Positions 10,081 to 20,203 of a stretch of DNA of 64,000 nucleotides are shown here, piece after piece. This DNA comes from Thinopyrum elongatum (taxonomy: Eukaryota; Streptophyta; Magnoliopsida; Poales; Poaceae), in assembly GCA_011799875.1 (NCBI GenBank), contig CM022302.1, positions 301,207,048 through 301,271,047 of the forward strand. Direction: 5' to 3'. Both the position numbers and the translations under genes were made by a program. Numbering within the stretch: the first letter of the stretch is position 1; the number at the start of each line of letters is the position of its first letter. The notes under the pieces are model-generated. The model saw nothing but the letters and a program-made list of their open reading frames with translations. It was not told the origin of the DNA and did no database searches.

Positions 10081-11500
10081 AATAAAGTGCCAAGTAAAGC
10101 CTTTGGGATAGTGTGGTTGATAATTGACTTGATTCTGTGCAAAAACAGAAACTTTTGCATCTAGTACAGAAATTCCTGTCTTTTACAGTTGACGGGTATA
10201 CAAATTGTCTACGTTGTCCTAATTTTTCAGAATTTCTGGAGTTACATAATTATGACCTTAATTCAGATCTTTACGTACTGTTCTGTTTTTGACAGATTCT
10301 GTTTTCAATGCATAATTTGCTTGTTTTCTAGTTTCTATGGCTTATATTGCTTAATATAAATTGTGGAAATTGTAGAGTACAGTAGGCATTGTGTGAGAAC
10401 AATTATGAATCTTGTCTTTGACAGTACCAAAGTGAATGATTTGCCTTTATCATACTAACCCATCTCACGAAGTTCCGTTAAGTTTTGTGTGATTGAAGTT
10501 TTCAAGTTTTGGGTGAGATGTCGATATGACGAGAATAAGGAGTGACAAGACCCTAAGCTTGGGCACCCCCAAGGCACCCCCAAGGCAATATTCAAGGAAG
10601 ATCCAAGCAACTAAGCTTGGGCATGCCCCGGAAGGCACCCCCTCTTTCGTCTTCAACATTATCGGTAACGTCACTTGGAGCTATATTTTCATTCGTCACA
10701 TGTTATGAGTTTTGCTTGGAGAGTCATTTTATTTTATTAGGATTTGCTTCCTGTTATTTATAATAATTTTTTGCATCTTTTATTTCAATAAAAATGTCAA
10801 GTATAACCTTTGCCATGCTTATTTTGCAAGTATATGAGTTGCTGTTTCAAAACAGAAAGTTTATCGCTGTTGAAAAACTTCTCCAGAAAAGTCAGAATGT
10901 GATAAAATGTTGAAACTTTTTGCACAATAAGCTCTGATAAATTTTGTACAGTGTGGTAAATTTTCAGAATTTTTGGAGTTAGGGAAGTATGAGTACAATT
11001 GCACTCTTTACAGACTGTCCTGTTTAGACAGATTGCAGTTATGTTCGCATTGTTTGCATATGTTTGCTTGTTTAATGATTCTATTTGAGGATAGGAGTAT
11101 TAAATATGCAGAGGCATTTAGTATGAAATGTTGAATAATAATTTTAGTGATTTGCTACAGTAGAGAATGATAAGGTTTTGCATTGATTTATACTAACTTA
11201 TCTCACGAGTTCTTGTTGAGTTTTGTGTGGATGAAGTTTTTAAGATTTAGGGAAACCGTGATATAAAAGGAATTAAGGAGACACAAAAGATCAAGCTTGG
11301 GGATGCCCACGGCATCCCAATTTAATAATCCAAGAAGTCTCAAGCATCTAAGCTTGGGGATGCCCCGGTAGGCATCCCACCTTTCTTCATCAACAATTCT
11401 TGGTTAGCCTCGGTTGAGCCTAAGTTTTTGCTTCTTCACATGTTGTGTGCTATTCTTAGAATGTCATTTTATTTTGTTTTGCTTGCTGTTTTAATAAAAT
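10081..11500 (+). repeat. ~706-bp tandem duplication in the gypsy interior
   Basis: Two diverged copies begin with AATAAA-GTCAAGTA-A-CCTTTG at 10081 and 10787. They share in order an ATTTTCAGAATTT block, a TACTAAC-ATCTCACGA block (10455, 11206), and a pair of AAGCTTGGG motifs followed by GCCCC...GGCA (10555/10612 and 11293/11350). The related element at 48098 has only one copy. There is no ORF. The paired short inverted motifs recall the polypurine-tract sequence. Confidence 0.7.
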
Positions 11501-12847
11501 AATTAGATCTGAAGATTTTAAATAAGAGAGAGTCCTCAAACAGCCACCCATTTACTTAACTACTAGCTTGATCTTCACTTATATTATTTTGGGAGATGAA
11601 AAAAAATTATGCTCATGTTCTTCACTTAGACTTGTTTGAGCTTTCAAAAGCAACATATTAAACTAGTCCCAAAGTGATAGATATTCAAGAAGGATATAAT
11701 AAAAACTTTCATAAAGATCATTGGATAAAATAAACCTGGTTCTTTGTAATTGTTTTGAGATATGTTGATAATGATATGTGAGTCATGTTAATGAGTAATT
11801 ATGGCTTAGTAAGAATATTGGTGTTAAGGTTTGTGATTCCCTATGCAAGCACGAAAGTCAATATTTATGCAATGAAATTACATCCTACTTGTGGTGCATT
11901 GTTCGGTGTTAATTATGCTTAATGCTCGCTTATGTGATTTTTCGTTTCTTGGTTGGAACCTTCTCAATCTTTTGCTAGCCTTCACTTGCACTAAGTATGA
12001 TTACTACTTGTGCATCCAAAATGCTTAAACCAGTTTTTCCATATGAGTCCACTATACCTACCTATATGAGGTATTCTTTTGCCATTCTCAGCAAATTTGT
12101 ATGTGCCATCTCTAATTTTCAAAATAAATTTCCTTTTTGTGTGCTCGTACCGCTCATGAAACGGTAGGGGGTGGCTGATATTTTTCCAAGCTAGATGTGT
12201 TATTCTCAAGATGAGTGTTTATTCACTTGTCATTGCACGAGAGTACGGCAAAGGTATTAGGGATGCCCTGTCCCGAAATGAAAAATGAATTTACTTTATG
12301 TTGTCAAATAATAAATTCCTAGGAAAATGTTGGTATGGCGGCACCCGTGGATTCGGTTAGCCGTGGAATGTGAAAGTATGGTGGAAAAGGAATAATTTTT
12401 TTTTTCTGTTTGGCAACCGCCTATGATATATCTAGCATGGAAAGTATTGGGAACTACTCGATCGTTTTCGTTGACAGGAAAAGCATGCCACCCAAAATGT
12501 TTCTATCTCTCTTTTTCGCTTTGAGCTCTGGCACCTCTACAAATCCCTACTTCCCTCTGTGAAGGGCCTATCTATTTACTTTATGCAATTTTTATTTTTA
12601 TTTGAGTCTCCATCTTCTCTTATAAAGCACCAACTAAGGGGCACCATGATTGTACTTGAGCATTGGATGTAGCTAATATGCGAGTGTGTTTCATGAATGG
12701 ATCAATGATTGAGCATGATGGGCTAGGGATAGCTTTCTGTAGTGTTGATATTTTGAAAGACATGGTTGCTTGTTGATATGCTTGAGTATTGAAATCTTCA
12801 TGTCAAAACTAGACTATTACTTTGAACCATATAAAAGTCCATATGTC
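11501..12847 (+). other. non-coding interior of the gypsy element
   Basis: AT-rich sequence with no supported ORF. It is collinear with about 51770-53460 of the related element (for example the phrases ATATAATAAAAACTTTCAT and GTTTGTGATTCCC). It ends at the ATGTC target of the next insertion. Confidence 0.7.
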
Positions 12848-13152
12848 TGTGACGCCCCGGCTTAATCGTGCACTAATCATACACGCAAATGCACATGATC
12901 AAGCCTAAGGACTCACTTGAAGATATCACAACACAACTCTAGACACAAATTTAAAATAATACAAGCTATATATTACAAGCCAGGGGCCTCGAGGGCTCGA
13001 ATACATAAGCTCGCTTACAAGCGTCAGCGGAAGCATCAAATATCTGAGTACAGATAAAAAAAAGACAGATAGGCCTTTAAAAGGCGGGGCAAAAGAAAAC
13101 ACTATGATCGAAAAGGCGCAGGCCTCCTGCCTGGGACCCTCCGAACCTACTC

Positions 13153-14891
13153 CTAGTCGTCATCCAACTCATAGTAGTAACCACCCTCGGGGTAGTAGTA
13201 GCAGTCGTCGACAGGGGCAGCTGCCTCAGGGGCTCCGTCATCTGGTTGCATCAAACGGATATGGGGAAAAAGAGGAAGCAAAGCAACCGTGAGTACTCAT
13301 CCGAAGTACTCAGCAAGCAAGGATCTACACTACACATGCAACATTATCAAAGAAAGGCTGTATATGTGGACTGGGCTGCAGAAATGCCAGAATAGAGGGA
13401 AGGCCTAGTCCTATCGAAGACTAGCATCTTCATCGGTCTTGCAGCATTAGAAGAGTGTAGATTAGCATAGTACAAAGTAGTAGTAGTGTTATCAACCTCG
13501 CCCAGAGATCCTTCATCGACTCCCTGCAAGAAAGCAATCCCAGAGCCACACTATCCATATATCATCTCAAGTATCCAGTTCTAGTTGCATCGATCGGGAT
13601 ACAACTCCGAGCGTCCGTTACCGAGGATCCGGCTATGCATAGATTAGTTCTTCCCTGCAGGGGTGCACGAACTTACCCACCACGCTCGATTAACTCCGGC
13701 CGGACACACTTTCCTGGGTCATGCCCGGCCTCGGTCAAACAATACGCCGCAACCCGACCTAAGCTTAACAGAGAGGTCAGCATGCCGGACTAAACCTATG
13801 CACCTAGGGGTCCTGGGCCATCGCCCGGGCGATCCTGCACGTTGCGAGGGCGGCCGGTGAGCAGACCTAGCAGCCTCCATTACAAAGGAGGGTGCTTCAC
13901 GCGGTCCAACCCGGCGCGCGCCACTCAGTCGCATGACGTCTATTAAGCTTCGGCTGATGCATACGACACAGAGTGCCCATAACTGTTCCCACATGATGGT
14001 TAGTGCTATCAGGCCAAAGGCCTACTCGGATCAAATATCCAAATCGTTAGTGTATTGGGAGCGTGCGGTAACGAGCAGAGACTCACGATTGATGTGACCC
14101 CGTCGCCCCGTCTCGAGGACTTGCTGCAAGGGCTAAGAATGCCCGGCCGCGCCTCGTAATTGTCTCTCAGGTACCCTCCAGGTCAACCCGACTTCACAAC
14201 ACTCGCGGGTACCCCTCAGGGCCGACCCGATGTCATCATGGTTCTGTGTTAAGTCAAAGTAACTGTGTGTCCAAACTCCAGGGGGAAGCCCAAGGAATCA
14301 CCCTCGATGGATTCCACCTGATGTAGTCGTCAAGGTGAACTTAGGAGGAATCACCCTCAAGGTTCACACTTGAGGTGTTGCACGACGACGTCGTTATCGG
14401 GAGTGGTGAAGGAGGAATCACCCTCGATGACCATGACCGAATAGCTACTCTACAGAGTTAACATTAGAAGTGCTAAACGAGGTATCACCCTTGGCACTCG
14501 ATAGTAACGCTGCAGTGTCGTACAACTAAGGGGGTGATGTGCGGTGCCGGGGCCTGGTTGTCGATCACGTTGATCGCGTCATCTGATAATCCAGCGGGGC
14601 AACTGGGATAAAGTGGGGTCTCTGGTGGATCTCTATCCAGCCTATACTAAGCAATTTAGGATAAGTAGGTAGGTATCAACAGTAGTTACAAAAACAGGCT
14701 ATGCATCAGAGATAGGATAAACAGTAGCAGCAGCAATTTCTAATGCAAGCATAAGAGAGAAAGAATAGGTGATATAGTCATGCTCAAGGGGGGGTGCTTG
14801 CCTGGAAGCTCTGCGGCAAAGGTCTGGTGGTCAGGGGCGTAGTCGCTCTCCGGAGCTGCGTCGGTCTCAGGGACTACGTCGGTGTCGGGGT
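13153..14891 (-). CDS. conserved two-exon reading frame in the LTR-like element, copy 1
   Basis: On the - strand an exon at 14891-14802 (90 nt) follows an AG acceptor with pyrimidine tract. It ends in CCAG before a GCAAGC donor. A second exon runs from 13241 after an AG acceptor to TAG at 13155-13153. The intervening intron would be 1560 nt, GC-AG type, phase 1. The first exon encodes an acidic peptide ending SDYAPDHQTFAAELP. The second continues in frame with DDGAPE and a Tyr-rich tail (CYYYPEGGYYYELDDD). Copy 2 at 45668-47360 has the same exon length, phase, GC donor and peptide pattern. Upstream exons, and hence the start codon, were not found; they may lie in the GC-rich island. Function unknown. 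Confidence 0.55.
14290..14495 (-). repeat. GGAATCACCCTCGATG motif array, copy 1
   Basis: Four copies of GGAATCACCCTCGATG or a close variant start at about 14294, 14346, 14414 and 14481, spaced 52-68 bp. Copy 2 of the element has four such motifs in reverse orientation at about 46066, 46134, 46199 and 46254 with similar spacing, so the array predates the split of the two copies. It lies inside the predicted intron. Confidence 0.65.
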
Positions 14892-15479
14892 CTACCGAGA
14901 GAGAAGAAGAGGGGGAGGAAACAGATAAATACACAGCAAACATATGCAACACAGAGCATATCATGCTAACGTGCAGTGCAGGGTTGCCTAAAGACATGTC
15001 TAAATCATTTTAGTTATTTTAGGATTAAAGTTGGATTTATTAACCGGTATATATGCACTATTCATCTACCGGAAACAGGCTAAAAGTTGCGGATTCACCT
15101 ACTTAGAGGGTCCCGACAAGGAAACATATGGCATGGTTGGATTCGTGGGATTTTTCTGAACAACTTTCATGTATAAAGTTTTTCGATCCGAGCTACGGTT
15201 TATTTTCTATGAATTTTCAAAGATTAAAGCATTTTCTGGAATTATTCAAAATATCAGAAAAGGTTTATTGCGTCAGCATGATGTCATAGTGACATCAGCG
15301 GTCAACAGGGCGGCTGACCAGGTCATACCTGACCAGTGGGTCCCACCTGTCATACACAGAGGGCTAACTGTGGGTTATTTTAATTGCACAGGGTTAATTA
15401 GCAGCTGGGCCCCACATGTCAGTGACTATTTAGTTTAACTAATTATTTTTATTTAGAAAAATGTTTTAATTAACTAATT

Positions 15480-16690
15480 AAGCAGTGGGGCCCGCATGTC
15501 AGTGGCATAGGGGTGCCCAGTCAGCAGTTGACTCGGTCAAACCAGTCAACAGGACCCACCGGGCCCACACGTCAACCTCACAGGGGAGGCCACGCGGCGC
15601 CACGTCGGACGCCGCCGCCAGAGTTACTCCAGCGACCATTTCGCGTGGAAGCGCGCGTCGGGGGTGGTCGGAAAAAGCGTACACGGCACGGGGAGGAGCG
15701 GGGCTAGGCTCATTCGAACGAGCTCTCAGCACCGCGTCCAGTGGTGGCCGTGGCATCGCCGTACTTGGCCGGAATCGGCGGCGGCGAGCGGCGGAGGCGG
15801 CGGCGTGCACAGGTGCTCGACGGAAACGGAGCTACGGCGCGCTAGCGAGCAAACAGAAAGGCTGGCGAGGATCTGCGCGGTGCGTTGAGTGTAACGGGCA
15901 CTGGCCCATGACCATTTGGTCACCGGAGCCTCACCGGCGATGAGGCAGGCGGCGGAGCGTTCGGGCTCCCGACAGGAATGGTGCTAGGAAGCTCGGGAAG
16001 GCGCGTGCGCGTGCCCGTTGTGCTCCGGGGAGCACCAGGAGCACGACGGAGTGCTCAGACGAGCGTGACAGCAGTTGTGGCCACGGCGGCGAAGTGCTCA
16101 GCGGCGGCGAGTACGGCCATGGCGGAGCTGCTGGCTAGCGAGCTCGTGCGGGTGAACGGAGAGAATAGGATGGGGAAGGAGCTCACCGAGAAGGCACAAG
16201 TAGGCCCGGTGGCAGGTTAGTAGCAGCAGTGGAGCTGGGGACGCCGGAGATCACCGGAGACCGAGGAAAGAGTGAGCGGCTCGATCTGCTCGATGTGGAG
16301 CTTCCTGGCTCCAACCAGCGGTCGGGGAGGAAGAGGCGGAGGTCGACGGAGCTCCTGGGCAGCATGGAAGGACGAACAGGCACCGATGGCCGTGGCAGCG
16401 GCGAGGCACAACGGCGAGTGCGGTCGGGCGTGGCGGATCTGAAGGAGGGAGAGAGGGAGGAGAGTGATGGAGGGAGAGGGGAAAGTGGATGAGGATGGAG
16501 GGGAGAGACCGAGGGGGTCGGCCTTATCCCCTCGCCTGGCCGCGGGCATCTCCGTGTTGGCGTTCGGTCGGTGTGCGCACTCGCGCCCACGGCGGTGACA
16601 ACACGCGGGGAGAGAGAGAGAGAGGAGAGAGGCGGGCGCTGTGGGCTGGGCCGCACTGTGGACTTAGGCCCAGTCCACAGTAGCATTTCT
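15480..16690. other. GC-rich island of the LTR-like element, copy 1
   Basis: A sharp rise in GC content between AT-rich flanks, with several overlapping Arg/Pro/Ser-rich open frames on both strands and no recognised domain. The frames are not conserved in copy 2 (44390-45420), so I do not call any a gene. It may hold the promoter and first exon of the - strand reading frame, or simply be a CpG-rich regulatory part of an LTR. Confidence 0.5.
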
Positions 16691-17258
16691 CTTTTTCCCG
16701 TTTTATTCTTCTATTTTCTTTTTCCAGCAGTCTTTTGCGTTTAAAATAGCCATCAAATGACTTAGCAAAAATGTGTGGCTGGAAAAAACAAATGCTAGGG
16801 AATAATGTGCACTGCCACAAAAGGTTTGGGCAATTTTGGAATTCATTTGGATTTGTTCAAAAATGAATATGGCATCTAAAGTGCTGTTTTGGCAGTGTTT
16901 AATTGTCCTAACCCAACTTTTGGGTGATGGTGATGTTGTTTTCCTTAACAACAATTGTTTTGGAATATTTGCTGAATAATGAACATTTTTCCAGCAACTT
17001 TTGTGCAAATTGAAATTTCACTTGGAATGTGAATTGGATTCAGAGAAGGAATTTGAAATGAGATATTAATCCAATATGATTAAGCTTTGTAAATCAAGAT
17101 GACTTGGCATTGATCATAAGGGATTACTGTAGTGTGATGCTGGGGATGTTACAATGTCCATGCTACAAAAGAAAATAATATGTGATGAACATGTTAGGTA
17201 GCATTCCACATCAAAAATTCTGTTTTATCATTTACCTACTCGAGGACGAGTAGGAATT

Positions 17259-17272
17259 AAGCTTGGGGATGC
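17259..17272 (+). promoter_or_regulatory. polypurine tract of the non-autonomous gypsy
   Basis: AAGCTTGGGGATGC abuts the 3' LTR start TGATACG. It follows a CTCGAGGACGAG block that is identical in the element at 48098 (53558-53591). The same 14-15-mer also occurs inside the element at 9159, 11293 and 11350. Confidence 0.75.
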
Positions 17273-18403
17273 TGATACGTCTCGAACGTATCTATAATTT
17301 TTGCTTGTTCCATGCTGTTATATTATCATTCTTGGATGTTTTACAATCATTTTATAGCCAGTTTATATCATTTTTGGGACTAACCTATTGACATAGTGCC
17401 CAGTGCCAGTTGCTGTTTTTTTGCTTGTTTTTTTTACATCGCAGAAAATCAATACCAAACGGAGTCTAAACGTGGCGAAACTTTTTGGAGATTTTTTCTA
17501 GACCAGAATACACCCGGTGGGCCAAAGAAGTACCAGAGGGGACCTTCGAGGAGAGCACAACCCACCAGGGCGCGCCTAGGGGCCCAGGCGCGCCCAGGTG
17601 GGTTGTGCCCACCTCGGTGGCCTCCCGCACCACCTCTTCACCCTATAAATTCCCAAATATTCCAAAAACCCTCGGGGTAACCCTAGATCAGAAGTTCCGC
17701 CGCTGCAAGCCTCTGTAGCCACGAAAAACCAATCTAGACCCCGTTCCGGCACCATGCCGGAGGGGGAAATCATCACCGGTGGCCATCTTCATCATCCCGG
17801 CAGTCACCATGATGAGGAGGGAGTAGTCCACCCTCGGGGCTAAGGGTTTGTACCAGTAGCTATGTGTTTATTCTCTCTCTCTCTCTCTCTCTCTCATGTT
17901 CTTGAGATGTCACAATCTTGATGTATCGCGGGCTTTGTTAATATAGTCGGATCATATGGTGTTTCCCCCTCTCTATCCTGTTGTGATGAATTGAGTTTTC
18001 CCTTTGAGATTTCGTTTTATCGGATTGAATACTTTTATGGATTTGAGAGCACTTGATATATGTCTTGCATATGAATACCCGTGGTGACAATGGGGTATTA
18101 TATTGATTCACTTGATATGTGTTTTGGCACTCAACTCACGGATTCCCGAGGTGACATTGGGGTAATCTATGCATAGGGGTTGATGCATGTTCTCGTCTTT
18201 GTTTGTCCGGTAGAAATCTTGGGGCACTCTTTGAAGTTCTTTGTGTTGGATTGAGTATTATGAATCTGAAATTGTTTGATGCATATCGTATAATCAACTC
18301 ACGGATACTCGCGGTGACATTGGAGTATCTAGGTGACATTAGAGTTGGTTGATGTGTATCATATGGTGTTATTTTAGTACGAACTCTTGGTTAGATCGAT
18401 CGG
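17273..18403 (+). repeat. 3' LTR of the non-autonomous gypsy, left part
   Basis: TGATACGTCTCGAACG... aligns with the 5' LTR from 7137 to about 8253, including TATAAA and the (TC)n tract. It is then cut by the Tat gypsy insertion after the target duplication ATCGG (18399-18403). It continues at 28795. Confidence 0.92.
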
Positions 18404-19320
18404 TGTCGTGGGAAACCACGGCCACCTATGGGGCCATCAGCCCCTTTTGGTTCGGCAGGGGGGCTGGGCACATTGCACAAAGAGCGGAGTACCATAGCGC
18501 AGCACGGCAGAGATCGCATGGGCAATTTTACCCAGGTTCGGGCCGCCGCGAGGCGTAAAACAATACTCCTGCTTTGGTGGATTGATGGTGGATTGTGGTG
18601 GAAACGCAGCGCTCTTGCCCAGCAGGGTTGCCTCGGGGCGAGAGCAGCTACGCGCGTATGAGTGTACAAGGTTCCAAACCCTTTCTCTGGTTGCCATGGC
18701 CCTCCTTTTATAAATCAAGGGGTTACAACAGTGGCAAATCAGTCATTGTGTACTGATTAAATAGCGAACAGTGCTATCATACCTAACTCTATAGGTAGAG
18801 CAGAGCGCATTAAATGTGCCGCTTAGTGTCACATCGTAGCCTGCCCGGCAAGCCTTGCCGGGCTGCTTGGCCACCTTCTCGCATGTCTGCCTGACACGTC
18901 TCTGGACGGGTGTCATTTGGAGGTGGTTTCCTCTGGAAATGGCTGCCATGTGTCGAATAATAGCCACTTAGTCACTTGGGGGCTTGACACCGCACCGATC
19001 GATGACTTGCGTCGCTGTGAGGTGGAGCGGTGAAGCCTTGGCGGGGTAGTTTGCTTTCGTAGTGCCCGGCAGGCCTACCGGGACGGTCTTGAGGCTTGTC
19101 TTCAGGGCCACCCCGTCCTCACCAGGCTCGCTTGCCCGGCAAGGGAGGTTTTTCCTTAGCAGTGTCTTGCTTGTTTAGCTTGTCTTGGTCTTCTTGCTCT
19201 GCCCTTTGGTTTCTCAAAGAGCCATCTCTCCTTGCTTGGTATGGACTTGGATGTTGCAACCTTCCTCTTTTAGGCCTGTGCACGGTCTGGGCAACAGACC
19301 CAGGGTTTGTTGCACCGACA
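18404..19320 (-). repeat. 3' LTR of Tat gypsy copy 1
   Basis: 917 bp, TGTCGTGGG...CACCGACA on the + strand; in element orientation it starts TGTCGG and ends CGACA. It pairs with 27874-28789. Short ORFs here are duplicated in the other LTR. Confidence 0.93.
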
Positions 19321-19335
19321 GGAGCCCCTGGGCCT
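19321..19335 (-). promoter_or_regulatory. polypurine tract of Tat gypsy copy 1
   Basis: Directly upstream of the 3' LTR on the - strand the sequence reads CAGGGGCTCC then TGTCGG. The same arrangement is at 35125 in copy 2. The purine content is modest but the position is right. Confidence 0.6.
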
Positions 19336-19725
19336 GGCCCGAACGCGCTGCCGGGCGTCGTCGGGGTAGGCCCTATCCAGTGCACAGGCAAGAGGGTAGC
19401 AGTTGCTTCGTCCATTGAGATCTTCTTTGCTTCTTCATTAACCTGAGTCCAGGTCAATTTCCGGTTCTCCCGCACGTCGTGTAACGCCAATTGTGGTGGG
19501 TCCGTCCTTGTAATGGCCCGTGAATGACTTTAACGCACGGGCGAGTAACTGCCAATTCACTCTTCCCACCACACCCTTATCCCTGGCCACGTATGTAGCA
19601 TGCGTTGAGTGGGGTAGGTAAAGGAGGCGCGTCGCGCGGGAGAGCGTCAAGGCAGGGGCCCGGTCTTCTCGGGTTGGCGGAGAAGGACGGTGGTCACCTG
19701 TCAATGGATCAGCCCCCAGCCCGCC

Positions 19726-19732
19726 TATAAAA
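19726..19732 (+). promoter_or_regulatory. TATA box of an antisense transcription unit
   Basis: TATAAAA in a GC-rich context on the + strand, opposite to the element's coding direction. A pyrimidine-rich leader and an ATG follow 70 bp downstream. Copy 2 of the element keeps a TATATAAA at 35537-35544 with a similar leader. Confidence 0.5.
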
Positions 19733-19801
19733 GGGGGCGGGGGGGAAGCAGAAATTCTCATCCACGCACCTCCTCTCGCCATTTCCTTCTCTTTTCTTGC
19801 A

Positions 19802-20203
19802 ATGTTGAGAGAGAGAGACCGGGGCCAGGCCCCGGGCTCGAGCTTGGGGTTGATGACGCCGGAAGCTTGTGGAGGTGCCTGGGGAGAGGAAGGTCGTGGT
19901 CACGCCTTTGTTGAGATAATACCCCTCTCTCATATTCATACAGGGTTCAGGAGGGCGCGCGGGCGGCGCGGCGGTAGCGCCGGAGGTAGCGACTCCGGTG
20001 CGCTTGTCGCCGGGCCGCTCGGGGCTCCAATTCCAGTGAGGGGTCATGTGAGCGACACCACGCCGGAGCCCGCAGAGTGTGGTAGTTACCCTTGGCCAAT
20101 CCCTTTTTCTCTTGTGAGGCTGAGGGGAGACCGCGGAAGTGGATCGCCATTGGTAATGGAAGATCCTTTCCTTCGGGGTACTGCCTGCCTTGCGTATGGG
20201 TAG
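19802..20203 (+). CDS. antisense ORF in 3' region of Tat gypsy
   Basis: A 133-residue frame starts at the first ATG after the TATA box, in the region between integrase and 3' LTR, antisense to pol. It is Gly/Arg/Pro-rich with no domain I recognise. An intron is possible (a TTCATACAG acceptor lies near 19950), so the true product may differ. Copy 2 keeps the promoter-like segment but lacks the body. Antisense ORFs in this position are known from some Tat-lineage elements such as maize Grande. The GC-rich open frame on the - strand of the same segment (19709-20530) is more likely a by-product of composition. Whether either is translated is unknown. Confidence 0.4.
   Translation: MLRERDRGQAPGSSLGLMTPEACGGAWGEEGRGHAFVEIIPLSHIHTGFRRARGRRGGSAGGSDSGALVAGPLGAPIPVRGHVSDTTPEPAECGSYPWPIPFSLVRLRGDRGSGSPLVMEDPFLRGTACLAYG

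Larger units (their letters stand above)
12848..17153 (-). mobile_element. 4.3-kb LTR-like element (possible solo LTR or LARD), copy 1
   Basis: The ends TGTGACGCCCC...GGGGATGTTACA form a short inverted repeat and begin TG and end CA. The flanks are perfect 5-bp duplications ATGTC at 12843-12847 and 17154-17158, which is the pattern left by an LTR-retrotransposon integrase. No gag or pol is present. A diverged copy in the opposite orientation lies at 43907-47639. Both contain a GC-rich island, an array of GGAATCACCCTCGATG motifs and a conserved two-exon reading frame. A 4-kb solo LTR of a large retrotransposon derivative (as described for Sukkula in barley) is my preferred reading. A DNA transposon is less likely because of the TG/CA ends and 5-bp duplication. 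Confidence 0.75.

Noticed and set aside
15485..15943. 152-codon + strand ORF in the GC-rich island
   Set aside because: Antisense to the conserved exon direction, overlapping frames on both strands, no conservation.
16183..16686. Pro/Ser-rich 167-codon - strand ORF in the GC-rich island
   Set aside because: Not conserved in the second copy of the element and of composition expected for GC-rich DNA. It could contain the missing first exon, but nothing shows it.
12848..17153. Mutator-like or other DNA transposon on the basis of inverted ends
   Set aside because: Target duplication is 5 bp rather than 9-11, ends are TG/CA, the TIR is only about 12 bp and there is no transposase.
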